The notes below the pieces were generated by a model. The model had not been told where the DNA came from and made no database searches. It was given only the letters and a program-made list of their open reading frames with translations. Positions 53,596 through 63,164 of a stretch of DNA of 64,000 nt are shown in pieces. How positions within the stretch are numbered: position 1 is the stretch's first letter; each line of letters begins with the position of its first letter. The position numbers and the translations under genes were made by a program. This DNA comes from Rhodococcus sp. W8901 (GTDB lineage Bacteria; Actinomycetota; Actinomycetes; Mycobacteriales; Mycobacteriaceae), in the NCBI RefSeq assembly GCF_013348805.1, contig NZ_CP054690.1:2542001-2606000 (forward strand). Reading direction: 5' to 3'.

Positions 53596-54440
53596 CGTCG
53601 GAGCAGACGTCGGGCACGTCCTTCGGGGCGCGGGTCCACGCGGCACTGGGCCATCACGGCCCGCTGTGCGCCGGCGTGGACCCGCACCCCGAGCTGCTGG
53701 AGGCCTGGGGCCTGCAGCAGACCGTCGAGGGCCTCGAGCAGTTCAGTGAGATCTGCGTCGAGGCGTTCGTCGGCCGGGTCGCCCTCGTCAAGCCTCAGGT
53801 CGCGTTCTTCGAGGCGTACGGATCCGGTGGCTTCGCGGTCCTCGAACGCACCATCACGGTCCTGCGGGAGGCCGGCACGCTCGTCCTGGCCGACGCCAAG
53901 CGTGGCGACATCGGCTCCACGATGAGCGCGTACGCCCAGGCGTGGCTGGGGGAGGCCTCGCCGCTCGCGTCCGACGCCGTGACGGTGTCGCCGTACCTCG
54001 GCTTCGGGTCGCTCGATCCCGTGCTCGAGCTAGCCGAGCGCAACGACGGTGGACTGTTCGTGCTGGCGGCGACGTCCAATCCGGAGGGCGCGCAGGTGCA
54101 GCTCTCGACCGCCGTGGACGGCCGCAAGGTCAGTCAGGTGATGGTCGACGAAGCCGCCGCCCGCAATGCCGGCGCGGACGTCCTGGGCTCAGTCGGTGTC
54201 GTCGTGGGCGCCACGCTCACGCAGGCCCCCGACCTGAGCGGCCTGCACGGGCCGATCCTGATGCCCGGTGTGGGCCATCAGGGCGGCACCGCCGACGACG
54301 TCCGGCGGCTGGCGGGCGACAGCCTGCGTGCCGTGGTGCCGAGCGTGTCGCGCGAGGTGCTGCGGGCGGGGCCGTCGGTGTCGGCGATCCAGGAGGCCGT
54401 GGCGCGTTCCGTCGACGCGTTCGCGTTCCTGCAGGACTAG
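53592..54440 (+). CDS. pyrF: Orotidine 5'-phosphate decarboxylase, type 2
   Basis: 282 aa. Catalyses the last step to UMP. The signature [13 protein letters not shown] contains the Asp-Lys-Asp catalytic set of the PyrF type 2 subfamily, and MPGVGHQGG binds phosphate. GTG start overlaps the carB stop (GTGA). It ends the operon; hairpins follow. Confidence 0.95.
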
Positions 54441-54452
54441 GCGCCGGCGCGC

Positions 54453-54542
54453 GTCGTGCAATCTCCGGCAAGGCCGGGTTCGGCCCGAACCCGGCCTTCG
54501 TCGTCGTGACGGCCGGCTCGGGCCACCCGGCGATTGCACGAC
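54453..54542. repeat. Nested inverted repeat after pyrF
   Basis: The outer arms GTCGTGCAATC (54453-54463) and GATTGCACGAC (54532-54542) pair perfectly and are extended inward by CCGG/CCGG. The inner hairpin at 54470-54498 lies inside the loop. The whole may fold into one 90-nt structure or be a remnant of a small mobile or repeated element. Confidence 0.65.
54470..54498 (+). terminator. pyrF terminator hairpin
   Basis: AAGGCCGGGTT and AACCCGGCCTT form a perfect 11-bp stem around CGGCCCG, 29 nt after the pyrF stop. Confidence 0.8.
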
Positions 54543-54778
54543 ACGCGCTGACGCACGGAAGTTTTCGTAATCTTTTCCAAATTTTTCCGACCTGGCGCCT
54601 CCCACCGGACGAACTGTGGGACATGCCACGTCGCGGGGCCGGTCCGGCGGCGCTTCCGATCGGGATAAATGTCCGTCGACCTGCGAAAACAGGGAGATTT
54701 CGGGGTGTCGGCGCCCGGCGGTCGGCGGATGTGGGTGCCCGGACGCGGTCCCTTCGAACGCACCGTCGAATGAACACA

Positions 54779-54819
54779 TAACCCACCCGAATCGGGCGCT
54801 GACGTCGGGGGGTGGGTTA
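54779..54819. repeat. Third inverted repeat in the pyrF-mihF gap
   Basis: TAACCCACCC pairs with GGGTGGGTTA around 21 nt. It lies 90 nt upstream of mihF and could be a second terminator or part of the mihF control region. Confidence 0.55.
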
Positions 54820-54908
54820 GCAATCGGCGCCCGGCGTGAGTACGGTCGCTATCGCCGCTGGTTATCCAGTGGTTGTAGACCATTTGCACACGACGAGACG
54901 GAGGAACC

Positions 54909-55229
54909 GTGGCCCTTCCCCAGTTGACCGACGAGCAGCGCGCTGCTGCTTTGGAGAAGGCGGCTGCCGCCCGTAAGGCCCGGGCTGAGCTCAAGGAGCG
55001 CCTCAAGCGCGGCGGCACCGACCTGAAGCAGGTCCTGAAGGATGCCGAAGAGGACGAGATCCTCGGCAAGATGAAGGTGTCGGCTCTGCTCGAGGCCCTG
55101 CCCAAGGTTGGCAAGGTCAAGGCGCAGGAGATCATGACCGAGCTCGAGATCGCTCCTACCCGTCGCCTTCGTGGCCTCGGCGATCGGCAGCGCAAGGCTC
55201 TGCTCGCCAGGTTCGATTTCGAGGCCTGA
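54909..55229 (+). CDS. mihF: Actinobacterial integration host factor mIHF
   Basis: 106-aa nucleoid protein unrelated in fold to HU/IHF of proteobacteria. The N-terminal charged helix (ARKARAELKERLKRGGTDLK) is followed by the helix-two-turn-helix core LLEALPKVGKVKAQEIMTEL and LRGLGDRQRKALL, which binds DNA. Essential in mycobacteria and needed for phage L5 integration. The GTG start has GGAGGAA 4-5 nt upstream. Its position directly before gmk is conserved. Confidence 0.95.
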   Translation: MALPQLTDEQRAAALEKAAAARKARAELKERLKRGGTDLKQVLKDAEEDEILGKMKVSALLEALPKVGKVKAQEIMTELEIAPTRRLRGLGDRQRKALLARFDFEA

Positions 55230-55238
55230 GCGCGACAA

Positions 55239-55874
55239 GTGATTGCTGACGCACAACAAGTGTCAGGCAGCAACGCCACCTCGGCCTCGACCGAGGATGG
55301 CAGCGCAGTGCGGAGGGGCCGGCTGGTAGTACTGGCCGGCCCCTCGGCCGTGGGTAAGTCCAGCGTTGTCCGGTTGCTGCGTGAACGTATGCCCGAGATC
55401 GTCTTCAGCGTCTCGGTGACCACCCGGGACCCGCGGCCGGGCGAAGTGGACGGACAGGACTACCACTTCATCTCGCGGGAAGAGTTCGACCGCATGATCA
55501 CCGCCGGTGACCTGCTCGAATGGGCCGAGATCCACGGTGGCCTGCAGCGCTCCGGTACTCCGGCCGAGCCGGTGCGCCAGGCGCTCGCGGACGGCAAGCC
55601 GGTGCTGCTCGAGGTCGATCTGGTGGGTGCCCGCTCCGTGCGGGCGTCGATGCCGGAAGCGATCCTGGCGTTCATGGCACCGCCGAGCTGGGACGTTCTG
55701 GTCTCGCGGTTGACCGGTCGCGGTACCGAACCGGCCGACGTCGTCGAGCGCCGCCTGCAGACTGCGAAGGTCGAATTGGCGGCCCAGGACGAGTTCGACA
55801 CGGTCATCGTGAACGAGGACGTCAGCCAGGCCTGCGATGAGTTGGTATCCTTGTTGGCTGGACGACAGGTCTAG
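55239..55874 (+). CDS. gmk: Guanylate kinase
   Basis: 211 aa. Converts GMP to GDP. Walker [13 protein letters not shown] at about residue 34, [20 protein letters not shown] for GMP binding and [12 protein letters not shown] are present. The first 25 residues are a low-complexity extension. GTG 55239 starts 9 nt after mihF. Followed by rpoZ and coaBC, the usual order. Confidence 0.95.
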   Translation: MIADAQQVSGSNATSASTEDGSAVRRGRLVVLAGPSAVGKSSVVRLLRERMPEIVFSVSVTTRDPRPGEVDGQDYHFISREEFDRMITAGDLLEWAEIHGGLQRSGTPAEPVRQALADGKPVLLEVDLVGARSVRASMPEAILAFMAPPSWDVLVSRLTGRGTEPADVVERRLQTAKVELAAQDEFDTVIVNEDVSQACDELVSLLAGRQV

Positions 55875-55958
55875 GTCCTTTCCGGTCCTGACCAAGTGCC
55901 GTTGCCCCTAATTCCGACATTCAATTTGACAGTTTCCAGTCAAGTTCAGGAGAACCGA

Positions 55959-56261
55959 GTGAGCAGCACCGAAGCAGTAGTGTCCGACACCGCAGGTCGT
56001 GCCCTGCCTGCCTACGACACCCCGCTCGGCATCACCAACCCGCCGATCGACGAGCTCCTCGAGCGGACGTCGTCCAAGTACGCGCTGGTCATCTACTCGG
56101 CCAAGCGCGCCCGGCAGATCAACGACTACTACAACCAGCTCGGTGACGGCATCCTCGAGTACGTCGGCCCGCTCGTCGAGCCGGGTCTGCAGGAGAAGCC
56201 GCTGTCCATCGCGCTGCGCGAGATCCACGCCGACCTGCTCGAGCACACCGAAGGCGAGTGA
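55959..56261 (+). CDS. rpoZ: RNA polymerase omega subunit
   Basis: 100 aa. It aids assembly of beta-prime. Family marks are [20 protein letters not shown] and [14 protein letters not shown], followed by a C-terminal part typical of actinobacteria. The GTG at 55959 is chosen for the AGGAGA at 55948-55953; an in-frame frame opening at 55896 would add 21 unrelated residues. The coaBC start overlaps the stop. Confidence 0.94.
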   Translation: MSSTEAVVSDTAGRALPAYDTPLGITNPPIDELLERTSSKYALVIYSAKRARQINDYYNQLGDGILEYVGPLVEPGLQEKPLSIALREIHADLLEHTEGE

Positions 56262-57541
56262 GCGGAGCAGCGTCCGTGCCTGAGCGCGAACCCGGCACGG
56301 CATCCGAGGGCCCCAAGCGGATCGTCGTCGGTGTCGGCGGCGGGATCGCCGCCTACAAGAGTTGTGCGATCGTGCGCAGCTTCACCGAGAGCGGTCACCA
56401 CGTCCGGGTGATTCCTACCGAGTCTGCGCTGCAGTTCGTCGGTCGGGCCACCTTCGAGGCGCTGTCCGGCAACCCCGTGCACACCGGCGTGTTCGCCGAC
56501 GTGCCCGAGGTGCCGCATGTGCGTCTGGGCCAGGAGGCCGACCTGGTCGTCATCGCGCCGGCCACCGCGGATCTCATGGCCCGGGCCGTCTCCGGTCGTG
56601 CCGACGATCTGTTGACCGCGACGCTGCTGACCGCGCGTTGTCCGGTCGTGTTCGCTCCGGCGATGCACACCGAGATGTGGGAGCACCCCGCGACGGTGAG
56701 TAACGTCGCGACCCTGCGCGAGCGGGGCAACACCGTGATCGAACCGGCGTCCGGTCGGCTCACCGGCAAGGACACCGGCGCGGGCCGGATGCCTGATCCC
56801 GAGGAGATCGTCGCGCTCGCGTCGCTCTTGCTCGAGCGACCGGCCGCGTTGCCCCGGGATCTCGAGGGGCGACGGGTCGTGATCTCGGCCGGTGGTACCC
56901 GCGAACCCCTCGACCCGGTGCGGTTCCTCGGGAACCGTAGTTCCGGTAAGCAGGGGTACGCGCTTGCGCGCCTCGCCGCCCAGCGTGGCGCCGAGGTGAC
57001 GCTCGTGGCGGGTGCCACGGCCGAACTCGCGGATCCCGCTGCCGTCGACGTCGTCCATGTGCGGACCGCGGAGCAGATGCGCGAGGCGGTCATGAAGCAC
57101 GCCGTCGATGCGGATGCCGTGATCATGTCGGCCGCGGTGGCGGACTTCCGGCCGGCCACCGTCGCCACCAGCAAGATCAAGAAGGGCGCCGACGAACCCG
57201 ATTCGATTCCGCTGATCCGAAACGAGGACATTCTCGCGGGTCTCGTGCAGGCTCGACGGGACGGAACCGTCGATGCCGCGACCGCGATCGTCGGTTTCGC
57301 GGCCGAGACCGGTGACGCGTCGGGCAGTGTTCTCGATCATGCGCGAACGAAGTTGACACGCAAGGGTTGTGATCTTCTCGTCGTCAACGCTGTCGGTGAG
57401 GGGAAAGCCTTCGAGGTCGACCACAACGACGGTTGGCTGCTCGGCGCCGACGGTACCGAGTCCGCGATCGAGCCCGGGTCGAAGTCACTGATGGCCAGTC
57501 GGGTGCTCGATGCACTCGCAGCGCTGCTCGTTCCCGAGTAA
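56258..57541 (+). CDS. coaBC: Bifunctional phosphopantothenoylcysteine decarboxylase / phosphopantothenate--cysteine ligase
   Basis: 427 aa. Two consecutive steps of coenzyme A synthesis. The CoaC half (residues 20-195) is an FMN-dependent HFCD flavoprotein, with [15 protein letters not shown], the [10 protein letters not shown] loop and the [11 protein letters not shown] signature. The CoaB half follows ([20 protein letters not shown]) with AAVADFRPA and the KIKK segment. GTG start overlaps the rpoZ stop (GTGA). Confidence 0.95.
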   Translation: MSGAASVPEREPGTASEGPKRIVVGVGGGIAAYKSCAIVRSFTESGHHVRVIPTESALQFVGRATFEALSGNPVHTGVFADVPEVPHVRLGQEADLVVIAPATADLMARAVSGRADDLLTATLLTARCPVVFAPAMHTEMWEHPATVSNVATLRERGNTVIEPASGRLTGKDTGAGRMPDPEEIVALASLLLERPAALPRDLEGRRVVISAGGTREPLDPVRFLGNRSSGKQGYALARLAAQRGAEVTLVAGATAELADPAAVDVVHVRTAEQMREAVMKHAVDADAVIMSAAVADFRPATVATSKIKKGADEPDSIPLIRNEDILAGLVQARRDGTVDAATAIVGFAAETGDASGSVLDHARTKLTRKGCDLLVVNAVGEGKAFEVDHNDGWLLGADGTESAIEPGSKSLMASRVLDALAALLVPE

Positions 57542-57547
57542 CACACT

Positions 57548-57567
57548 CCGGTGGCGATCGCCGCCGG
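57548..57567. repeat. Palindrome after coaBC
   Basis: CCGGTGGCGATCGCCGCCGG is a 20-bp palindrome with one mismatched pair, 6 nt after the coaBC stop. It may act as terminator or as a protein site. Confidence 0.4.
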
Positions 57568-57584
57568 GACCCGCTTTCTGGCAC

Positions 57585-57590
57585 TAGGGT
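57585..57590 (+). promoter_or_regulatory. Candidate metK -10 element
   Basis: TAGGGT fits TAnnnT. It would give a leader of about 118 nt, with an A-rich part at 57603-57630. No SAM riboswitch class could be matched by eye. Confidence 0.4.
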
Positions 57591-57714
57591 CGAGCGCGGT
57601 ATTGAATAGAAGTAGAAACGAAAATCAGCTCAGGTGTCGTATCGGGGCCAACCGAATTCGCGTCGTCGGATTCGAGGGACACGGACCCTGGACAGAACGT
57701 CGAGAGGGAGATCT

Positions 57715-58926
57715 GTGAGCACGTCCGGCAAGCGGCTATTCACCAGTGAGTCCGTGACCGAAGGTCATCCGGACAAGATCTGTGATGCGATCAGTGACTC
57801 CATCCTCGACGCGATGCTCGAGAAGGATCCGCGCAGCCGCGTCGCGGTCGAGACCCTGGTGACGACCGGGCAGGTGCACGTCGCCGGCGAGGTGACCACC
57901 TCCGCCTACGTCGACATCCCGAAGATCGTTCGCGACAAGGTGCTCGAGATCGGCTACGACTCGTCCGCCAAGGGCTTCGACGGCAACTCGTGCGGCGTCA
58001 ACATCGCGATCGGCGCGCAGTCGCCCGAGATCGCGCAGGGCGTCGATCACTCGCACGAGGCGCGTGTCGGTGGTGCCACCGACGACGAGATCGACCGTCA
58101 GGGCGCCGGTGACCAGGGCCTGATGTTCGGGTACGCCTGCACCGACACCCCCGAGCTGATGCCGCTGCCGATCGCGCTCGCGCACCGTCTGTCGCGTCGC
58201 CTCACCGAGGTCCGCAAGACCGGCGTGCTGCCGTACCTGCGTCCGGACGGCAAGACCCAGGTCACCATCGAGTACGACGGTGACCGCCCGGTCCGCCTCG
58301 ACACCGTCGTCATCTCGACGCAGCACGCGGCCGACATCGACCTCGACAATCTGCTCACCCCGGATCTGCGCGAGAAGGTCCTCGGCCACGTGCTGTCCGA
58401 GCTGGACATCGAGCTGGACACCTCGGACGTGCGCCTGCTCGTCAACCCGACCGGCAAGTTCGTGCTCGGCGGCCCGATGGGCGACGCCGGCCTGACCGGG
58501 CGCAAGATCATCGTCGACACGTACGGCGGCATGGCCCGGCACGGTGGTGGCGCGTTCTCTGGCAAGGATCCGTCGAAGGTGGACCGTTCCGCGGCGTACG
58601 CGATGCGTTGGGTTGCCAAGAACGCCGTCGCGGCGGGCCTCGCGGACCGCATCGAGGTCCAGGTCGCGTACGCGATCGGCAAGGCGGCCCCGGTGGGCCT
58701 GTTCGTCGAGACGTTCGGCACCGAGAAGACCGACCCGGAGAAGATCCAGACCGCGATCAGCGAGGTCTTCGACCTGCGCCCCGGCGCGATCATCCGCGAC
58801 CTGGACCTGCTGCGCCCGATCTATGCGGGCACCGCGGCGTACGGCCACTTCGGCCGTACCGACATCGATCTGCCGTGGGAGCGCACCGACCGCGCCGAGA
58901 AGTTGCGCGCGGCGGCCGGTCTCTGA
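57715..58926 (+). CDS. metK: S-adenosylmethionine synthase
   Basis: 403 aa. Makes SAM from ATP and methionine. [20 protein letters not shown] at the start, [10 protein letters not shown] (about residue 133), [19 protein letters not shown] with the catalytic loop, and [10 protein letters not shown] near the end are all standard. GTG 57715 is preceded by GAGGGAG. priA follows within 65 nt. Confidence 0.97.
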   Translation: MSTSGKRLFTSESVTEGHPDKICDAISDSILDAMLEKDPRSRVAVETLVTTGQVHVAGEVTTSAYVDIPKIVRDKVLEIGYDSSAKGFDGNSCGVNIAIGAQSPEIAQGVDHSHEARVGGATDDEIDRQGAGDQGLMFGYACTDTPELMPLPIALAHRLSRRLTEVRKTGVLPYLRPDGKTQVTIEYDGDRPVRLDTVVISTQHAADIDLDNLLTPDLREKVLGHVLSELDIELDTSDVRLLVNPTGKFVLGGPMGDAGLTGRKIIVDTYGGMARHGGGAFSGKDPSKVDRSAAYAMRWVAKNAVAAGLADRIEVQVAYAIGKAAPVGLFVETFGTEKTDPEKIQTAISEVFDLRPGAIIRDLDLLRPIYAGTAAYGHFGRTDIDLPWERTDRAEKLRAAAGL

Positions 58927-58987
58927 CCGTCGACGACAAGTCAGCTCGCTGAGCGGCACCGACAAGACAGCGGCAGCACACGCGCCC

Positions 58988-60970
58988 GTGGCGCGAGTGC
59001 TGCCGCTGCTTCCTCTCGCCCATCTCGATCGGGAGTTCGACTACCTCGTTCCCGCCGACCTCGACGAGCAGGCCCGACCCGGGGTGCGCGTGCGGGTGCG
59101 GTTCGCCGGGCGGCTCGTCGACGGTTTCCTGCTCGAACGGGCCGATTCCAGCGACCACACCGGCAAGCTCGGCTGGCTCGACAAGGTGGTGTCCGCCGAG
59201 CGCGTCCTCACCCCCGAGGTGCGGGGCCTGGTCGACGCGGTGGCGCAGCGGTACGCGGGGACCCGTGCGGACGTCCTGCGCCTGGCCGTGCCGCCGCGGC
59301 ACGCGAAGGTCGAGTCCGAGGAGGCCGCCGAGCGGCCTGTCCCCGAGGCGCCGAAGGTCGACCGTGACGCGTGGTCCGCGTACGTGCACGGTCTCAATTT
59401 CGTCGAGGCCCTCGAATCGGGGCGCGGCCCACGCGCGGTGTGGCAGGCCCTGCCGGGGGAGGACTGGGCCACCCGGATCGCCGAACTCGCCGGTGTCGTC
59501 GCGGCGTCGGGGCGGGGTGTGGTGCTGGTGGTGCCCGATCAGCGCGACCTGGACCGGGTGCTCGCCGCGTGCGAGTCGGTGATCGGGAAGGACGACGTGG
59601 TCGGTCTCGCGGCCGGTCTCGGTCCGTCCGCCCGGTATCGGCGGTGGCTGGCCGCGCTGCGGGGAACCGCCCGGGTGGTCGTCGGTACCCGCGCGTCGGT
59701 GTTCGCTCCGACGCCGGACCTCGGCCTGATGATCGTGTGGGACGACGGCGACGACAACCTGTCCGAGCCGCGCTCGCCGTACCCGCACGCGCGAGAGGTT
59801 GCGCTGCTGCGGGCGCACGGCACCGGTTGCGCGCTGGTGCTCGCGGGACATTCGCGCACCGCGGAGGGCCAGGCCCTCGTGGATTCGGGTTGGGCGCACG
59901 ACCTGGTCGCCCCGCGTGACGTGGTGCGCGCGCGGTCACCGAAGGTGACGGCCCTCGCCGACAGCGACCACGCCCTGGCCCGCGATCCGGGCGCGCGGGC
60001 GGCCCGCCTGCCGGCGATCGCGTTCGCGGCGGCGCGACAGGCGATCGCCGCGGGTGCCGGTGTGCTGGTTCAGGTTCCACGCCGCGGGTACGTTCCGTCG
60101 CTGGCGTGTGCGAAGTGTCGTGCACCCGCGCGCTGTCGCCGCTGCAACGGCCCGCTGTCGCTACCGGCGGCCACCGGACCGGACGGTGCCGGTACCCCGA
60201 CCTGTCGCTGGTGCGGTGTCGCTGACGCCAACCACCGGTGCCACGCGTGTGGGGCGCGGGCGCTGCGCGCCGTGGTGGTGGGAGCGGGACGGACCGCCGA
60301 GGAGCTCGGACGCGCGTTTCCGGGTGTCGCCGTGCACACTTCGGGGGGTGCCGACGTCAAGGCCGAGATCGCGCCGGGCCCCAAACTGGTTGTCTCGACC
60401 GTGGGCGCCGAACCGGTGATGCCCGATGGTTACGGCGCGGCGCTGCTGCTCGACGGCTGGGCTCTGCTCGGCCGCGCCGACCTGCGGGCCGCGGAGGAGA
60501 CGTTGCGGCGGTGGATGACCGCGTCGGCGCTGGTGCGTTCGCATCAGGACGGCGGCGAGGTGGTGGTGGTCGCCGACTCCGGGATTCCGGCCGTCCAGGC
60601 GCTGGTTCGGTGGGACCCGTTGTGGCACGCGCAGGCTCAGCTCGCGGAGCGTGCCGAGGTGGGTTTTCCGCCGGCGGCGCACATGGCGGCGGTCGACGGT
60701 ACGGCGGCGTCGGTCGCCGAGCTTCTGGAACTCGCTTCGCTGCCCGACTCGGCCGAGGTGCTCGGCCCGGTGCCGCTACCGCCGGGCCAGCGGCTGCCGT
60801 TCTCGAGTGACGAGCCCGAGCCGGAGGACGTGGAGCGCATGCTCGTTCGCGTGCCCCGCAGTGCGGGGCGGGAGCTCGCGAGAGGCCTGGCCGAGGCGCA
60901 GGCCGTCCGCAGCGCCCGCAGGTCCGCCGGGCCGGTGCGCGTCCAGGTGGATCCGCTTCGGATCGGCTAG
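58988..60970 (+). CDS. priA: Primosomal protein N' (PriA), actinobacterial form without intact helicase motifs
   Basis: About 660 aa. The N-terminal DNA-binding domain reads RVLPLLPLAHLDREFDYLVP. The middle keeps the eight zinc-binding Cys (CAKCRAPARCRRC and CRWC...CHAC) but the Walker A is absent and the DEEH-type Walker B is degenerate (VWDDGDDN), as is known for actinobacterial PriA. The start is unclear: no ATG/GTG/TTG lies in frame between the metK end and GTG 58988, though relatives begin about 13-17 residues earlier. A CTG at 58949 would restore this. The stop shares a CTAG with the convergent TetR gene. Confidence 0.9.
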   Translation: MARVLPLLPLAHLDREFDYLVPADLDEQARPGVRVRVRFAGRLVDGFLLERADSSDHTGKLGWLDKVVSAERVLTPEVRGLVDAVAQRYAGTRADVLRLAVPPRHAKVESEEAAERPVPEAPKVDRDAWSAYVHGLNFVEALESGRGPRAVWQALPGEDWATRIAELAGVVAASGRGVVLVVPDQRDLDRVLAACESVIGKDDVVGLAAGLGPSARYRRWLAALRGTARVVVGTRASVFAPTPDLGLMIVWDDGDDNLSEPRSPYPHAREVALLRAHGTGCALVLAGHSRTAEGQALVDSGWAHDLVAPRDVVRARSPKVTALADSDHALARDPGARAARLPAIAFAAARQAIAAGAGVLVQVPRRGYVPSLACAKCRAPARCRRCNGPLSLPAATGPDGAGTPTCRWCGVADANHRCHACGARALRAVVVGAGRTAEELGRAFPGVAVHTSGGADVKAEIAPGPKLVVSTVGAEPVMPDGYGAALLLDGWALLGRADLRAAEETLRRWMTASALVRSHQDGGEVVVVADSGIPAVQALVRWDPLWHAQAQLAERAEVGFPPAAHMAAVDGTAASVAELLELASLPDSAEVLGPVPLPPGQRLPFSSDEPEPEDVERMLVRVPRSAGRELARGLAEAQAVRSARRSAGPVRVQVDPLRIG

Positions 60971-61530
60971 GTGCGGCCCTCCGCGCCGGCACGGGCGTCA
61001 CCGATGATGCGTCGCACGATGGTGAGTAGTTCGTTCATCTCGTCGTCGGTGACGATGCTCGGTGTGCCGGACATCGCGGCGTTGTAGTACAGGCCGTCGC
61101 CTATCAACATCACCGCCTGCGCGATCGCGCGGTCAGGGATCTCCTCCGCCATCGCGTCCATCCAGCAGTCGCGGATTCGAAGCAGGGCGTCCTGGGCGCG
61201 GGTATTGGCACCCTGACTCAGACAGATCGTCGCGACGATGGCCCGGTCGAGAACCGTGTCCTCATAGTTCGAGGTCCGTACGTAGTAGGCGGCCGGGCCC
61301 TCCGGCGCGGTGCGCATGGCCTCCACGTCGGCCGCACCCAATCCCTCGAGGTGCTCGGCCAACCCTGCCACCAGGGCGTCCTTCGACGCGAAATGGTAGA
61401 GCAGACCGCCCTTGGACACGCCCGCGGCCGCGGCGACGGCTTCGAGCGTCGCTGCGCGTTCCCCCTGCTCGATCAGGATCTGGATGAACGCGTCCAACAG
61501 CTTGGCGCGGGCGGCGGGTGGCGGTGGCAT
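60967..61530 (-). CDS. TetR-family regulator of the divergent efflux pump
   Basis: 187 aa. The helix-turn-helix is at residues 10-55 (LLDAFIQILIEQGERAATLE, then AVAAAAGVSKGGLLYHFASK), followed by a C-terminal domain resembling the TetR_C_33-like groups linked with drug efflux. It is divergent from a DHA2 transporter with a good inverted repeat between the starts, the classic LfrR/LfrA or QacR/QacA layout. Ligand unknown. Confidence 0.92.
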   Translation of the reverse strand: MPPPPAARAKLLDAFIQILIEQGERAATLEAVAAAAGVSKGGLLYHFASKDALVAGLAEHLEGLGAADVEAMRTAPEGPAAYYVRTSNYEDTVLDRAIVATICLSQGANTRAQDALLRIRDCWMDAMAEEIPDRAIAQAVMLIGDGLYYNAAMSGTPSIVTDDEMNELLTIVRRIIGDARAGAEGRT

Positions 61531-61549
61531 GAGACGAACGATAGCCGCT

Positions 61550-61581
61550 CGTTACTGCACCGTCCGGCTGGTACAGTAACG
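61550..61581. promoter_or_regulatory. Inverted repeat operator between TetR and DHA2 efflux genes
   Basis: CGTTACTGCACC and GGTACAGTAACG match at 11 of 12 positions around 8 nt. TACAGT within the right arm (61572-61577) may be a -10 for the efflux gene. Confidence 0.72.
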
Positions 61582-61613
61582 GGCGTTGCTCACCCTACGA
61601 TCAGGAAGCTTTC

Positions 61614-63164
61614 ATGTCGACCGACACTCGCATCGAACGAGCCCAGCCCGCCGCCCTGGCCGGCCCGCGGGAATGGATCGCGCTCGCGGTTCTCATGCTC
61701 CCGGTGCTGCTGGTCTCCGTCGACAACACGGTGCTGGCCTTCGCATTGCCGTCGATCACGGAGACGCTGGGCCCCTCCGGCGCGCAGCAGCTGTGGATCA
61801 TCGACATCTATCCGCTGGTCCTCGCCGGCCTACTCGTGTCGATGGGCAGCCTGGGCGACCGGTTCGGCCGTCGCCGGCTGCTACTCATCGGTGCCACCGG
61901 CTTCGCCGCGGTGTCCACGTTTGCCGCCTATGCCCCCGACCCGCAGACACTGATCGCGGCGCGGGCCGCGCTCGGGTTCTTCGGCGCGATGCTGATGCCC
62001 TCGACGCTGTCGCTGCTGCGCAACATCTTCATCGACGCCACGCAGCGCCGACTCGCCATCGCCGTGTGGGCGGCGTGCTTCGCCGCCGGTGCTGCTCTCG
62101 GTCCGATCGTGGGCGGGTTCCTGCTCGAGCACTACTGGTGGGGCTCGGTGTTCCTGCTCGCGATCGCGGTGCTTGTCCCGCTACTGATCCTGGCGCCGAT
62201 CTTCGTGCCCGAATCCAAGGACCCGAACCCGGGCCGGATCGATCCGGTCAGCATCGCGCTGTCGCTGCTCGCGCTGGCGCCGATCGTGTACGCGATCAAG
62301 AACATCGCCAAGGACGGCTCGCTCGCGTACACCCTGGTGCCCGCGATCGTCGGCGTCGCCGCCACGACGCTGTTCATCCGGCGTCAGCTGCGGCGGCCCG
62401 ATCCGATGCTGGACGTGCGATTGTTCACGGTCCCCACCTTCTCGGGTGCGGTGGTGGTGAACCTGCTCAGTGTGTTCTCGCTCGTCGGCTTCCTGTTCTT
62501 CGTCTCGCAGCACCTGCAGCTCGTGATCGGCCAGAGCCCGATGCAGGCCGGCATCAGCCTGCTTCCGGGCTTGGCGGTCATGGTGGTCTCGGGACTGGCA
62601 GCGGTCCCGCTCGTCCGCCGAGTGAAGCCGGTGACCGTCGTGGTGGTCGCGCTGCTGGTGTCGGCCCTCGGTTACGCCGCCGTGTTCGCCTTCGCGTCAC
62701 CGAGTTCGGTCGCGCCGATCCTCGTCGCGTTCGCGCTCCTCGGCGCCGGTATCGGCGCGGCGGAGACGATCTCCAACGACCTGATCGTCTCGAGCGTGCC
62801 CGCGACGAAGGCCGGCGCCGCGTCCGCGGTATCGGAGACCGCCTACGAGCTCGGCGCGGTCCTCGGCACGGCCATCCTGGGCACCATCCTGAGCGCCTCC
62901 TACCGTTCGAATCTCGTCGTTCCGGAGGGCGTCGACGCAGACGCTGCGGAGACCGCGCGCGAGACCCTCGGCGGCGCCCATCAGGTCGCGGCCGGCCTTC
63001 CGGCGGAACAGGGCGCCGCGCTGCTCGAGTCCGCCGGCCACGCGTTCGACACCGGCGTCGGCTTCACCTCGGGCATCGGCACGGTGCTGATGATCATGGC
63101 GGCGGGCCTGGCGCTGCTGACGCTGCGGCCCCGGCCCGGTCCCGTGGGCGTCGACCTGCCCTAG
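61614..63164 (+). CDS. MFS transporter, DHA2 family (QacA/LfrA/SmvA-like)
   Basis: 516 aa with about 14 membrane helices. The first helix contains VLLVSVDNTVLAFALPSI, the Asp-x-x-Val/Ile-x-x-x-Ala-Leu-Pro motif of the family; GSLGDRFGRRRLLL is the MFS loop and GAALGPIVGGFLLEHYWWGS is antiporter motif C. These pumps expel cationic dyes, biocides or drugs with protons. ATG 61614 has AGGAAG at 61603-61608. Control is probably by the divergent TetR protein. Confidence 0.93.
   Translation: MSTDTRIERAQPAALAGPREWIALAVLMLPVLLVSVDNTVLAFALPSITETLGPSGAQQLWIIDIYPLVLAGLLVSMGSLGDRFGRRRLLLIGATGFAAVSTFAAYAPDPQTLIAARAALGFFGAMLMPSTLSLLRNIFIDATQRRLAIAVWAACFAAGAALGPIVGGFLLEHYWWGSVFLLAIAVLVPLLILAPIFVPESKDPNPGRIDPVSIALSLLALAPIVYAIKNIAKDGSLAYTLVPAIVGVAATTLFIRRQLRRPDPMLDVRLFTVPTFSGAVVVNLLSVFSLVGFLFFVSQHLQLVIGQSPMQAGISLLPGLAVMVVSGLAAVPLVRRVKPVTVVVVALLVSALGYAAVFAFASPSSVAPILVAFALLGAGIGAAETISNDLIVSSVPATKAGAASAVSETAYELGAVLGTAILGTILSASYRSNLVVPEGVDADAAETARETLGGAHQVAAGLPAEQGAALLESAGHAFDTGVGFTSGIGTVLMIMAAGLALLTLRPRPGPVGVDLP

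Larger units (their letters stand above)
54441..54908. other. 468-nt intergenic region between pyrF and mihF
   Basis: No coding frame is convincing. It contains three inverted repeats, described separately in this list, an AT-rich patch at 54561-54590, and the presumed mihF promoter. In M. tuberculosis, from memory, this place holds a PE/PPE gene pair; nothing of that remains here. Confidence 0.55.

Noticed and set aside
54754-54769. Second SOS-like box TCGAACGCACCGTCGA upstream of mihF
   Set aside because: The right half matches only 4 of 6 consensus positions and it is not near a recognisable promoter.
57591-57714. SAM riboswitch upstream of metK
   Set aside because: The A-rich leader invited a check, but no SAM-I, -II or -IV conserved core could be matched by eye.
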